The position numbers and the translations under genes were made by a program. Shown one piece after another: positions 46,219-54,224 of a stretch of DNA of 64,000 nucleotides. Positions within the stretch are counted from its first letter, which is position 1, and every line of letters starts with the position of its first letter. The notes beneath the pieces are model-generated. The model saw only the letters and a program-made list of their open reading frames with translations, was not told the origin of the DNA and made no database searches. The stretch comes from Corynebacterium sphenisci DSM 44792 (GTDB taxonomy: Bacteria > Actinomycetota > Actinomycetes > Mycobacteriales > Mycobacteriaceae): positions 1,612,001-1,676,000 of the forward strand of contig NZ_CP009248.1 in assembly GCF_001941505.1 (NCBI RefSeq), written 5' to 3'.

Positions 46219-47573
46219 GCACCACCGTCTGGCGCAACTGGTCCGGCACCCAGACCTGCCGCCCCGAGCGCACCCTGCGGCCGGCCACCGAGGGGGCCGT
46301 CGCCGCCGCCGTGGCCGAGGCCGCCGCGGCCGGCGGGGTGGTCCGGCCGCTGGGCGCCGGGCACTCCTTCACCCCGGTGGCCTGCACCGAGGGGGTGCGC
46401 CTGCAGCTCGACGGGCTCTCCGGGCTGGTCGCCGTGGACCATGCCGCGGGCACCGTCACCCTGCGCGCCGGCACCCGGCTGCGGGACATCCCCGGGCTGC
46501 TGCGCCCCCTCGGCCTGGCGCTGCCCAACCAGGGCGACGTGGACCCGCAGTCGGTGGCCGGGGCGGTGTCTACCGGCACCCACGGCACCGGGGCCGGGTT
46601 CACCGGCTTCGCCGGCACCGTGCGGGCCTTCCGCATCATCGGCGCCGACGGGGTCGCCCGGGACTGCCGCCCGGACGCCCCCGGCGAGGCCGGGGAGCTG
46701 TTCCGGCTGGGCCGGCTGGGCCTGGGCGTGTTCGGGGTGCTCACCGAGCTCACCATGACCGCGGTACCCGCCTTCCACCTGCTCGCCGATGAGCACCTCG
46801 AGGACTTCGAGGCGCTGCGCCGGGAGTTCCCGGCCCGGGTGCGCGCCGCCGATCACCTGGAGTTCTACTGGTTCCCCGGCACCGACGCCGCCCTGGTGAA
46901 GGACAACCGCCGGATCCCGGACGCCGACCTGGCCGCCTGGGCGGCCTCCCCGGAGGCCGCCGGGGTGACCCGGCCCACCCGGCTCGGCCGGGTGCGCGGC
47001 TTCATCGACGAGGAGCTCATCTCCAACGGGGCGCTGTGGGCGATGTGCGAACTCGCCCGGGCCCGGCCCGGCCTGGTGCCCCGGCTCAACGCGCTGGCCG
47101 CGCGCACCGTGCCCCGGCGGCGCTGGGTGGGCCCGGCCCATGAGGTGTTCGTCTCCCCGCGGCGGGTGCGCTTCGCGGAGATGGAGTACGCGGTGGACCT
47201 CGACGACGCCCCCGAGGTCCTCGCCGAGATCCGCCGGGTGATCGACGCCGCCGGCGCCCACGTCTCCTTCCCCCTGGAGGTGCGCGCCGCCGCCGCCGAT
47301 GACGTGGCCCTGTCCACCGCCTACGGCCGGCAGTCCTGCTATATCGCGGTGCACCGCTACCACCGGGAGGATCACCGGGACTACTTCGCCCTGGTCGAGC
47401 CGGTGCTCGCCGCCGCGGGCGGCCGCCCGCACTGGGGCAAGCTGCACACCCTGGGCGCCACCGAGCTGCGGGAACGCTACCCGCTCTTCGACGAGGTCGC
47501 CCGGCTGCGCGCCCGCCTCGACCCGGAGGGGGTGTTCCTCAACGATCACCTCCGCGGGCTCTTCGGGGCCTGA
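46215..47573 (+). CDS. FAD-linked sugar-1,4-lactone/alditol oxidase
   Basis: Encodes 452 residues. The FAD domain has RPLGAGHSFTPVACTEG, where the histidine of GHSF is the position of covalent flavin linkage in this family, then NQGDVDPQSVAGAVSTGTHG. The C-terminal D-arabinono-1,4-lactone oxidase domain includes RVRFAEMEYAVDLDDAPEVL, CYIAVHRYHREDH, the family signature HWGKLHTL and FLNDHLRGLF. It oxidises a sugar lactone or alditol with O2. The 4-nt ATGA overlap with the upstream gene ties it to the aldolase-like enzyme, though a common pathway is not known to me. Confidence 0.9.
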   Translation: MSTTVWRNWSGTQTCRPERTLRPATEGAVAAAVAEAAAAGGVVRPLGAGHSFTPVACTEGVRLQLDGLSGLVAVDHAAGTVTLRAGTRLRDIPGLLRPLGLALPNQGDVDPQSVAGAVSTGTHGTGAGFTGFAGTVRAFRIIGADGVARDCRPDAPGEAGELFRLGRLGLGVFGVLTELTMTAVPAFHLLADEHLEDFEALRREFPARVRAADHLEFYWFPGTDAALVKDNRRIPDADLAAWAASPEAAGVTRPTRLGRVRGFIDEELISNGALWAMCELARARPGLVPRLNALAARTVPRRRWVGPAHEVFVSPRRVRFAEMEYAVDLDDAPEVLAEIRRVIDAAGAHVSFPLEVRAAAADDVALSTAYGRQSCYIAVHRYHREDHRDYFALVEPVLAAAGGRPHWGKLHTLGATELRERYPLFDEVARLRARLDPEGVFLNDHLRGLFGA

Positions 47574-47588
47574 GCCCCCCCCCGGGCG

Positions 47589-48470
47589 CTAGCCGCGGTC
47601 CAGCGCCGCCCGGGTGCGCCGCCGGGCGCGGATCCGCACCAGCCCGTCGGCGATGGAGATCGCCACCGCCACCCAGATGATCCCGAAGCCCACCCAGCGG
47701 CCGGCGCTGATCTCCTCATGCCGGACGAACACCGCGATCAGCATCTGGATCATCGGGGTGAGGTACTGCAGCATGCCCACCGTGATGAGCGGCACCTGCT
47801 TGGCGCCCCGGCCGAAGAGCAGCAGCGGCACCCCCGTGGCCACCCCGGCGCTGAGCAGCAGCAGGGCGTGCCCCGGGCCGTGGGCGGTGAAGGTGGAGGC
47901 CCCGGTGCCGGCCAGCCACAGCAGGTAGCCCGCCGCCAGCGGCGTCATGATCATCGACTCGGCGGTGAGCGAGGCCGCCGAGGACAGCCGCACCCGCTTC
48001 TTCAGCAGCCCGTAGCAGCCGAAGCTGAAGGCCAGGGCCAGGCCCAGGACGGGCGGCCGGCCCAGATCCGCGGTCATCACCGCCACCGCCACCACGGCCA
48101 GGCCCACCGCCGCCGCCAGCGGCCGGTTCAGCCGCTCCCGGAGGAAGATCACGCCCAGCACCACCGACACCAGCGGGTTGATGAAGTAGCCCAGCGCCGC
48201 CTCGGCGACATGGCCCGTGTTCACCGTGTAGACGTAGACGCCCCAGTTCACCGCGATGAACGCGCTCGCCGCGAACAGGGTCGCCCAGGTCCGCGCCGAG
48301 GCCGCGCGCAGCTCCCGCCAGGTGCCGGTGACCGCCACCAGCACCGCCATCAGGACGAAGGTCCACAGGAACCGGTGCGCCAGGATCTCCACCGGGGCGG
48401 CCGGGCGCAGCAGCGGGAAATACAGCGGGAACAGGCCCCACAGGGCGTAGGCGCCGAACACGTTGAGCAT
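47589..48470 (-). CDS. rarD: EamA-family transporter RarD
   Basis: Encodes 293 residues with ten membrane helices in two EamA repeats. The RarD-specific start FGAYALWGLFPLYFPLL, the EILAHRFLWTFVLM segment, NWGVYVYTVNTGHVAEAALG, YFINPLVSVVLGVIFLRERL and YLTPMIQMLIAVF are all seen. It is a predicted permease; chloramphenicol sensitivity was the original phenotype of the family. TAGATT (48479-48484) ends 8 nt before the ATG, indicating leaderless transcription. It is convergent with the lactone oxidase gene, 15 nt away. Confidence 0.92.
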   Translation of the reverse strand: MLNVFGAYALWGLFPLYFPLLRPAAPVEILAHRFLWTFVLMAVLVAVTGTWRELRAASARTWATLFAASAFIAVNWGVYVYTVNTGHVAEAALGYFINPLVSVVLGVIFLRERLNRPLAAAVGLAVVAVAVMTADLGRPPVLGLALAFSFGCYGLLKKRVRLSSAASLTAESMIMTPLAAGYLLWLAGTGASTFTAHGPGHALLLLSAGVATGVPLLLFGRGAKQVPLITVGMLQYLTPMIQMLIAVFVRHEEISAGRWVGFGIIWVAVAISIADGLVRIRARRRTRAALDRG

Positions 48471-48533
48471 GCCGGTGGAATCTACTCCACCGGATGACCG
48501 CGCCGGCGGCGGGGTCGGCCCCGGAACCCCCGG

Positions 48534-49271
48534 TCAGGCCGCCGGCGCCGGGGCGGGGGCACCGGGCGCGGGCGCGGGCTCCGCGCCCCCGGCCGGCGGC
48601 CCGGGCGGCCCGGGTTCGGCGGCGTCCCCGCCGGGCCCCTCCGGCGCGGAACCCGCGGGCTCCGCCAGGGGGCGCACCCCGAAACGGCCGTAGGCGGCGT
48701 CCGCCGGCAGCGGCTCCACCGCCGCCACCCCGGGCCGATCGCGCATCGCGCGCAGCGCCGCGGCATCGGCGTGCACCACCAGGCCCACCACCCCGGGCAG
48801 CGGGGCGGCCGGGTCCAGCCCGGACTCCACCGCCGCGCGGGTGGCCTCCCGGCGCAGCACCTCCGCCCGGGACCCGCCGGCCGGCGGCTCCGGCAGCTCC
48901 ACCGCGATCGCCGCGCCCAGCAGCACCCGGCCCACCCGGATCCCGGACCCGCCCGGGGCGATCCGGTCCACCACCTCCGGCTCCGCCGGCGGGGCCAGCG
49001 AGACCAGCGCCCAATGCGCCAGCTCATCGTCGATCCCGGCGAGGGCGGCGTCGGCGCGTGCGGCGTAGCCGGCCACCGACTCCCCGTCCTCGGGGCCCAG
49101 GAAATCGCCGTTGATGCTCATCGGCCCGCGCACCCGGTCCGAGCCGGCGGCGAGCACGAACATCACGGACAGCCCGATCACGCACGCCAGGGACAGCAGC
49201 GCCACCGCCGGGTGCACCGAATCATCGTCGACCGCGCGGAAGGACCGCCACCGCGCGCGCAGCCCGCTCAT
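48534..49271 (-). CDS. single-pass membrane protein, unknown function
   Basis: Encodes 245 residues: a short basic cytoplasmic N-terminus, one membrane segment ([20 protein letters not shown]), then an exported domain with [20 protein letters not shown] and alternating strands/helices ([35 protein letters not shown]) and a Pro/Ala/Gly-rich tail. The ATG at 49271 overlaps the rluD stop, so it is the third gene of lspA-rluD-this gene. Family not recognised. Context gives no specific job. Confidence 0.75.
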   Translation of the reverse strand: MSGLRARWRSFRAVDDDSVHPAVALLSLACVIGLSVMFVLAAGSDRVRGPMSINGDFLGPEDGESVAGYAARADAALAGIDDELAHWALVSLAPPAEPEVVDRIAPGGSGIRVGRVLLGAAIAVELPEPPAGGSRAEVLRREATRAAVESGLDPAAPLPGVVGLVVHADAAALRAMRDRPGVAAVEPLPADAAYGRFGVRPLAEPAGSAPEGPGGDAAEPGPPGPPAGGAEPAPAPGAPAPAPAA

Positions 49272-50194
49272 TGGCCCCGCAACACCTCCAGCCCGTACCG
49301 GAGATCCTCCGGGTACGGGCACTCGATCTCCATCCAGCGGCCGTCCGCCGGATGATGGAACCCGATCGCCACCGCATGCAGCCACTGCCGGGTCAGGCCC
49401 AGCCGCTCGGCCAGCGCCGGATCCGAACCGTACATCGGATCGCCGACGCAGGGGTGGTTCAGCGCCGAGAAATGCACCCGGATCTGGTGGGTGCGGCCGG
49501 TCTCCAGGCGCACGTCCACCAGGGTCGCCGGGGCGAAGGCCTCCAGGGTGGCGTAGTGGGTCACCGCCGGTTTGCCGTCATCGCGCACGCAGAACCGCCA
49601 GCCCGCCGAGGGGTGCCGGCCGATCGGCGCGTCGATGGTGCCCGAGGAGGGATCGGGGTGGCCCTGCACCAGCGCGTGATAGCGCTTGGTCACCTCCCGG
49701 TTGCGGAAGGCCCGCTTGAGCATGGAGTAGCCGTGCTCGCTGGCGGCGACCACCATCACCCCGGAGGTGCCCACGTCGAGGCGCTGCACGATGCCCTGCC
49801 GCTCCGGCGGGCCGGAGGTGGCGATCCGGAACCCCGCGGCGGCCAGGCCGCCGACCACGGTGGGCCCGGACCAGCCGACCGTGGGGTGGGCGGCCACGCC
49901 CACCGGCTTATGCACCGCCACCAGGTCGGAGTCGTAGTAGAGCACCTCCATCCCGGCCACCGGCTCCGCCGCCGGCGCCGGCGGGCCGGGGGCCTCCGGC
50001 AGCAGCACCTCCAGCCAGGCGTCCTCCACCAGCCGGTCGGATTTGCCGACCGCCGCCCCGTCGAGGCTGACCTCCCCGGCGGCGGCGAGCCGGCCGGCGG
50101 TGGTGCGGGAGACCCCGAGCAGCTTCGCCAGGCCGGCGTCCACCCGCATCCCGGCCAGGCCCGCGGGCACCGGCATGGTCCTGGTCTCACGCAT
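49268..50194 (-). CDS. rluD: 23S rRNA pseudouridine synthase, RluD type
   Basis: Encodes 308 residues. An S4 domain ([20 protein letters not shown], then [16 protein letters not shown]) precedes the RluA-family catalytic domain: [40 protein letters not shown] with the catalytic Asp, [20 protein letters not shown] and [20 protein letters not shown]. It isomerises uridines in 23S rRNA helix 69 if the family role holds. GAGGGGG lies 6 nt before the ATG, which overlaps the lspA stop by 8 nt. Confidence 0.94.
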   Translation of the reverse strand: MRETRTMPVPAGLAGMRVDAGLAKLLGVSRTTAGRLAAAGEVSLDGAAVGKSDRLVEDAWLEVLLPEAPGPPAPAAEPVAGMEVLYYDSDLVAVHKPVGVAAHPTVGWSGPTVVGGLAAAGFRIATSGPPERQGIVQRLDVGTSGVMVVAASEHGYSMLKRAFRNREVTKRYHALVQGHPDPSSGTIDAPIGRHPSAGWRFCVRDDGKPAVTHYATLEAFAPATLVDVRLETGRTHQIRVHFSALNHPCVGDPMYGSDPALAERLGLTRQWLHAVAIGFHHPADGRWMEIECPYPEDLRYGLEVLRGQ

Positions 50195-50747
50195 CGGCGT
50201 CCCCCTCGGCCGGGGCGAGCACCAGCCAGGCGGCGAGGATCACCACGCCGACGGTGATCGCCGAATCGGCGATGTTGAACACCGCGAACCCGCGCACCGA
50301 GATGAAGTCCACCACATGGCCCACGTAGAAGGCGGGCTCGCGCAGCAGCCGGTCCACCAGGTTGCCGGCCGCGCCCCCGGCGATGAGGCCCACCGCCGCC
50401 GCCGGCCAGGCCCGGTGCAGCCGCCCGGAGAACCACACCGCCGCGGCCAGGTAGCCCAGCTGGATGGTGGTGAACAGCCAGGTCGCGCCGGTGCCCATGG
50501 AGAAGGCCGCACCGGGGTTGCGCAGCAGGGTCAGCTGCAGCCACCGGCCGAGCACCGGCACCGGGGGCTCGCCCTCCAGGGCGCCGATGGCGGCGATCTT
50601 GGTCAGCTGGTCGAGGACCAGCACCACCACCAGGACGGCGGCGAACAGCCGCCGCCGGGGCGGGCGGCGCCCGCCCGCCGCGATGGCGGCGGCGCCGGGG
50701 TTCCCGGCCGGGGCCGCCGGCCGGTCGGGGGTCGCGGAATCGGTCAC
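50187..50747 (-). CDS. lspA: lipoprotein signal peptidase
   Basis: Signal peptidase II, cleaving diacylglyceryl prolipoproteins such as those encoded at 50822, 52477 and 29452. Encodes 186 residues: a Pro/Ala/Arg-rich N-terminus, then four membrane helices with [27 protein letters not shown], the catalytic aspartates in [11 protein letters not shown] and [15 protein letters not shown]. The GTG at 50747 is chosen because GATGAT (50754-50759) ends 6 nt before it; an ATG at 50765 lies upstream of that box. It is first of an operon with rluD. Confidence 0.94.
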   Translation of the reverse strand: MTDSATPDRPAAPAGNPGAAAIAAGGRRPPRRRLFAAVLVVVLVLDQLTKIAAIGALEGEPPVPVLGRWLQLTLLRNPGAAFSMGTGATWLFTTIQLGYLAAAVWFSGRLHRAWPAAAVGLIAGGAAGNLVDRLLREPAFYVGHVVDFISVRGFAVFNIADSAITVGVVILAAWLVLAPAEGDADA

Positions 50748-50821
50748 CGCACCATCATCGCCCATGGGCGCCCCCGGGGCCAGCAGCCCGGGCCGGGCGC
50801 CGGGCCGGTAGCCTGGGCCGG

Positions 50822-51739
50822 GTGAACCCGCGCCCCGCATCCCGCCCCCGCACCAGAACCGCCGCCCTGGCCTGCGCCGCGCTGCTCGCCCTCGGCGCCG
50901 CCGGCTGCGCCGACCCGGAACCGGAGCTCACCCCGCTGGGCCTGGACCCGGCCCGAGTGGAGCTGCTCGAGCCCGGCGGCGGGGACAAGGCGGTGATCCG
51001 CTACCGCGACGAGGGCGCCGACCAGGCCGCCCGGGTGACCGTCACCCGCGGCTTCACCCAGGCGGTGGAGGCCCCGGACGGCACCGTCGAGGCCGACCCG
51101 GCGCTGCCGGACACCACCATGGTGCTGCCCCTGCAGGCCACCGCCGCGGGGGCGGGCCCGGCCCGCAGCGTCGGGGTGGAGCTCGGCGAGCCCACCGGCA
51201 GCGATGAGCGGCTCAACGAGGATCTGGCCACCGCCGAGGGCTTCCGCCTGGACTACGACGCCGGCGGCACCGGGCTGCCCCGCAACCCGGCGGCCGGCGC
51301 CCCGGAGCGGGCCAGCGACACCGCCCGCGCGGGGGTGGAGACCTCCCTGCGGCAGTGGCTGACCACCCCGGTGGCCTTCCCGGACGACCCGGTGGGCGTC
51401 GGCGCGGTGTGGCGGGTCGCCGGCGAGGCCGATGACCCGGGGATGCGCCGGGCGCTGACCTACCGGCTGGTCGGCCGGGACGGGGATCTGGTGGACCTGG
51501 AGGTCACCGCGGAGCAGACCCCGGTGGAGGCCACCCTCGACGACGGGGAGGTGGCGCTGAGCGTCATCGAGGCCGAGACCCGCACCCGGGAGGGCCGGCT
51601 GCGGGTGGACCTGCGCCGGCCGCTGCCGGTGTCCGGGGCGGTGGATTTCGTCGTCACCGTGGTCTACGGCGATCCCGGCGATGACGCGGGCCCGCGGGTC
51701 ATCCAGCGCACCCTGCGCGCAATCGAGTACGCCGGCTGA
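50822..51739 (+). CDS. lipoprotein of unknown function
   Basis: Encodes 305 residues. The signal peptide RTAALACAALLALGAAGC ends in a lipobox-like GAAGC, so the mature protein is membrane-anchored outside. The body is rich in short strands (AARVTVTRGFTQAVEAPDGT; TMVLPLQATAAGAG; LVDLEVTAEQTPVEATLDD), similar in style to actinobacterial surface lipoproteins of the DUF6263 kind, but I cannot confirm that family. GTG at 50822 follows TAGCCT (50809-50814) by 7 nt, so it is leaderless. It is divergent from lspA, 74 bp away. Confidence 0.8.
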   Translation: MNPRPASRPRTRTAALACAALLALGAAGCADPEPELTPLGLDPARVELLEPGGGDKAVIRYRDEGADQAARVTVTRGFTQAVEAPDGTVEADPALPDTTMVLPLQATAAGAGPARSVGVELGEPTGSDERLNEDLATAEGFRLDYDAGGTGLPRNPAAGAPERASDTARAGVETSLRQWLTTPVAFPDDPVGVGAVWRVAGEADDPGMRRALTYRLVGRDGDLVDLEVTAEQTPVEATLDDGEVALSVIEAETRTREGRLRVDLRRPLPVSGAVDFVVTVVYGDPGDDAGPRVIQRTLRAIEYAG

Positions 51740-51796
51740 GCCCGGCGCGGCGGCTGCCGCGGGGCCCGGCCGGCGCACGGGTCGGGGACGGGGCGG

Positions 51797-52477
51797 CTAC
51801 TGCACCGGGGCCCCGTCCTCCGGGGCCGGGGCGGGCGCCGGGGCGTTCGGATCCGCCGGGGCGGGGGCGTTCGGGTCCGCCGGGGCCGGGGCGGGCGCGT
51901 TCGGATCCGCCGGGGCGTTCGGGTCCGCCGGGGCGTTCGGGTCCGCCGGGGCCGGGGCCGGGGCGTTGGGGTCATCGCACAGCGGCGGCACCCGGTCCGG
52001 GGCGACGTTGCGGATCAGGGTGCACGCCCACATCTGGGACAGCCGCCAGCCGCCGTCGACGTTGACGAACTCCACGCCCTCGATGAGCTGCGGCTCCTGC
52101 TCCGGGATGGTGAAGTTCACCGGGGCGAGCACCGTGTCCGGGGCGTAGCCCTCCACGATCGGGTCCAGCACCTCCAGGGTGGCCCCGGACTCCTGCTGGG
52201 ACTCGGTGATGATCTCAAACAGCTCCGGGAACTGCTCGCCGTTCTCCACGGTGCGGGACTTCTCCTCCGGCGGCAGCGCCGGATCGGTGGCCCGGGCGAG
52301 GACCTCGTTGAGCTCCTGCGCGGTGGGCAGCGCCGGCGCCGGGGCCACCGAGGTGGTGCTCGTCTCCGGGGTGCCGGTGCCGTTGCCGCCCGCGGCGTCG
52401 TCGTCGCCGCAGCCGGCCAGGGCCAGCGCGGTGGAACCGGCGAGGGCGAGGGCGAGGATGCTGCGTCGGATGGTCAT
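51797..52477 (-). CDS. MTB12-like lipoprotein with Asp-Pro-Asn-Ala-Pro repeats
   Basis: Encodes 226 residues. A signal peptide ends in ALAGC. The folded domain (about 50-165) reads LPTAQELNEVLARATDPALP, EKSRTVENGEQFPEL and EFVNVDGGWRLSQMWACTL, matching the low-molecular-weight antigen MTB12 C-terminal domain pattern of helix, then strands ending in VNxGGW. The last 60 residues are disordered, with six DPNAP units separated by Ala/Pro spacers. AGGAG precedes the ATG by 4 nt. Likely a surface-exposed lipoprotein; molecular role unknown. Convergent with the lipoprotein gene at 50822. Confidence 0.82.
   Translation of the reverse strand: MTIRRSILALALAGSTALALAGCGDDDAAGGNGTGTPETSTTSVAPAPALPTAQELNEVLARATDPALPPEEKSRTVENGEQFPELFEIITESQQESGATLEVLDPIVEGYAPDTVLAPVNFTIPEQEPQLIEGVEFVNVDGGWRLSQMWACTLIRNVAPDRVPPLCDDPNAPAPAPADPNAPADPNAPADPNAPAPAPADPNAPAPADPNAPAPAPAPEDGAPVQ
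51838..51975 (-). repeat. in-frame tandem repeat encoding DPNAP units
   Basis: Degenerate tandem repeat of a unit near 21-36 bp inside the 3' end of the MTB12-like lipoprotein gene. Copies contain GCGTTCGGGTCCGCCGGG or close variants. Unit number could change by slippage without breaking the frame. Confidence 0.7.
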
Positions 52478-52596
52478 GGCTCTCCTGACATGGGTGGGGT
52501 GCGTGGCCCGGGTGGGGCCGGGGCCCGGCCGGGGCCCCGCGGACCCGGGCGAGTCTACCCGCCTCCGCCGCGGCGGGCTTCCGTAGAGTCGGGCCC

Positions 52597-53568
52597 ATGG
52601 ATCAGCCCGCGCCCGCCGCGACCCCCGCCCCGCCCGCCCGCCTGGTGGTGCTCGCCACCGGCGGCACCATCGCCTGCACCCGGGATCGTGCCGGGGCGCT
52701 GGTGCCCACCCGCTCCGGGGCGGAGCTGGTCGCCGAGGTCGCAGCCCGCTTCCCCGACGGCGCCCTCGAGGTGGAGGTGCGCGAGCTCGCCAGGCTGGAT
52801 TCGGCGGCCCTGACCATGGCCGACGTCGACGCGGTGGTGGAGGCCTGCCACGGCGCGCTGGCCGATCCGGGGGTCACCGGGGTGGTGGTGCTGCACGGCA
52901 CCGACACCATGGAGGAGACCGCCGCCGCGGTGGACCTCTTCCACGACGACCCCCGGCCGGTGGTGTTCACCGGGGCGCAGCGCCCCGCCGACGACCCGGA
53001 GGCCGACGGGCCCGGCAACCTCTTCGAGGCGATGGTCGTCGCCGCCGACGCCTCCGCCCGCGGGATCGGGGCGCTCATCGTCTTCGGCCACGCGGTGCTG
53101 CCCGCCCGCGGCGCGGTGAAGTGGCATGCCCAGGATCCGCTGGCCTTCGCCACCAACGCCCCCGAGGATCCGCCCCGGCCGGCGCCGCTGCCCCGGGTCG
53201 CCCTGGCCGGCACCCGGGTGGACGTCATCGCCGCCTACCCCGGCGCCGACGGGGCCCTGGTGGACGCCGCGCTCGCCGCCGGCGCCGAGGGCCTGGTGCT
53301 GGTGGGCTACGGCGCCGGCAACATCGGCGGGGCCTTCGCCGCGGCCGCCGTCCGCGCCCTCGACGCCGGGGTGCCGGTGGTGATGTGCACCCGGGTGCCG
53401 CGGGGGGTGGTGCGCGGCGACTACGGCGGCGCCGGCGGGGGCGCCACGCTCGCCGCCCGCGGGGTGATCGGGGCCGGCTGCCTGCACGCCGGGCAGGCCC
53501 GGGTGGCCCTGGCCGCCGCCCTGGCCGCCGGGGTGCACCCGCAGACCCTCTTCGACGCCCCCGACTAG
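52597..53568 (+). CDS. asparaginase
   Basis: Encodes 323 residues of the L-asparaginase family, which hydrolyses asparagine to aspartate and ammonia. The first catalytic threonine is in VVLATGGTIACTRD; the second is in VVLHGTDTMEETA with the Asp following it; GYGAGNIGGAF and VPVVMCTRVPRGVV are family segments of the C-terminal domain. There is no signal peptide, so it acts in the cytoplasm. TAGAGT (52584-52589) ends 7 nt before the ATG, indicating leaderless transcription. Confidence 0.93.
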   Translation: MDQPAPAATPAPPARLVVLATGGTIACTRDRAGALVPTRSGAELVAEVAARFPDGALEVEVRELARLDSAALTMADVDAVVEACHGALADPGVTGVVVLHGTDTMEETAAAVDLFHDDPRPVVFTGAQRPADDPEADGPGNLFEAMVVAADASARGIGALIVFGHAVLPARGAVKWHAQDPLAFATNAPEDPPRPAPLPRVALAGTRVDVIAAYPGADGALVDAALAAGAEGLVLVGYGAGNIGGAFAAAAVRALDAGVPVVMCTRVPRGVVRGDYGGAGGGATLAARGVIGAGCLHAGQARVALAAALAAGVHPQTLFDAPD

Positions 53569-53597
53569 GCCCTCCCCCGCCGCCGGCCGGGCGCCGC

Positions 53598-54215
53598 TCA
53601 GCGGCCGGGCAGCTCCCGGGCCGGATTGCCCGCCACCACCGCGCCGGGCGGGACGTCGCGGGTGACCACGGCGCCGGCGCCGACCACCGCATCGGCGCCG
53701 ACGGCCACCCCGGGCAGGAGCACCGCCGCGCCGCCGATCCAGGCGTTGTCGCCGATGGTGATGGGGTCGGCGGCCTCGATCCCGGCCCGGCGCGCCGCCG
53801 GGGCCAGCGGGTGCACCGCGGTGAGCAGCTGCACCCCGGGGCCGAGCTGCACCGCCTCGCCGAGCCGGATCTCGGCGACGTCGAGGGCGATCAGCCCGAA
53901 GTTGATGAAGCAGCCCGGGCCGATGTGCAGGTTCACCCCGTAGTCGACCTGGATCGGCCCGCGCACCGTGGCGCCCGGGCCGAGGGTGCCGAGCAGTTCG
54001 CCGAGGATCTCCCGGCCGCGGGCGGGCTCGGTGGCCCAGCAGGCGTTGAAGCGGGCGGCCAGCTCCATGGCGCGGGCGTTGGCCCCGGCGATCACCGGGT
54101 CATCGGCGTGGTACCACCGCCCGGAGACCATCCGGGACCACATCCCGGCCGCGCCGGGGGCGGGGCGGTCCGGCCCCGGGTCGGCCGGGCGGCGGGGGTT
54201 GCGGTGGGTCCTCAT
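53598..54215 (-). CDS. sugar O-acetyltransferase (maltose acetyltransferase family)
   Basis: Encodes 205 residues. After a Pro/Arg-rich tail comes the Mac domain (WSRMVSGRWYHADDPVIAGA, then a helix ending in FNACWATE), followed by a left-handed beta-helix: GVNLHIGPGCFINFGLIALD, AVQLGPGVQLLTAVHPL with the catalytic His, ITIGDNAWIGGAAVLLPGV, and GAGAVVTRDVPPGAVVAG. It transfers acetyl from acetyl-CoA to a sugar hydroxyl. TAACCT (54222-54227) ends 6 nt before the ATG and includes the dinB stop codon, so it may be transcribed separately. Confidence 0.92.
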   Translation of the reverse strand: MRTHRNPRRPADPGPDRPAPGAAGMWSRMVSGRWYHADDPVIAGANARAMELAARFNACWATEPARGREILGELLGTLGPGATVRGPIQVDYGVNLHIGPGCFINFGLIALDVAEIRLGEAVQLGPGVQLLTAVHPLAPAARRAGIEAADPITIGDNAWIGGAAVLLPGVAVGADAVVGAGAVVTRDVPPGAVVAGNPARELPGR

Positions 54216-54224
54216 GGCCGCAGG

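Noticed and set aside
51838..51975. CRISPR-like repeats
   Set aside because: The units are coding, unequal in length and without unique spacers; they encode DPNAP motifs.
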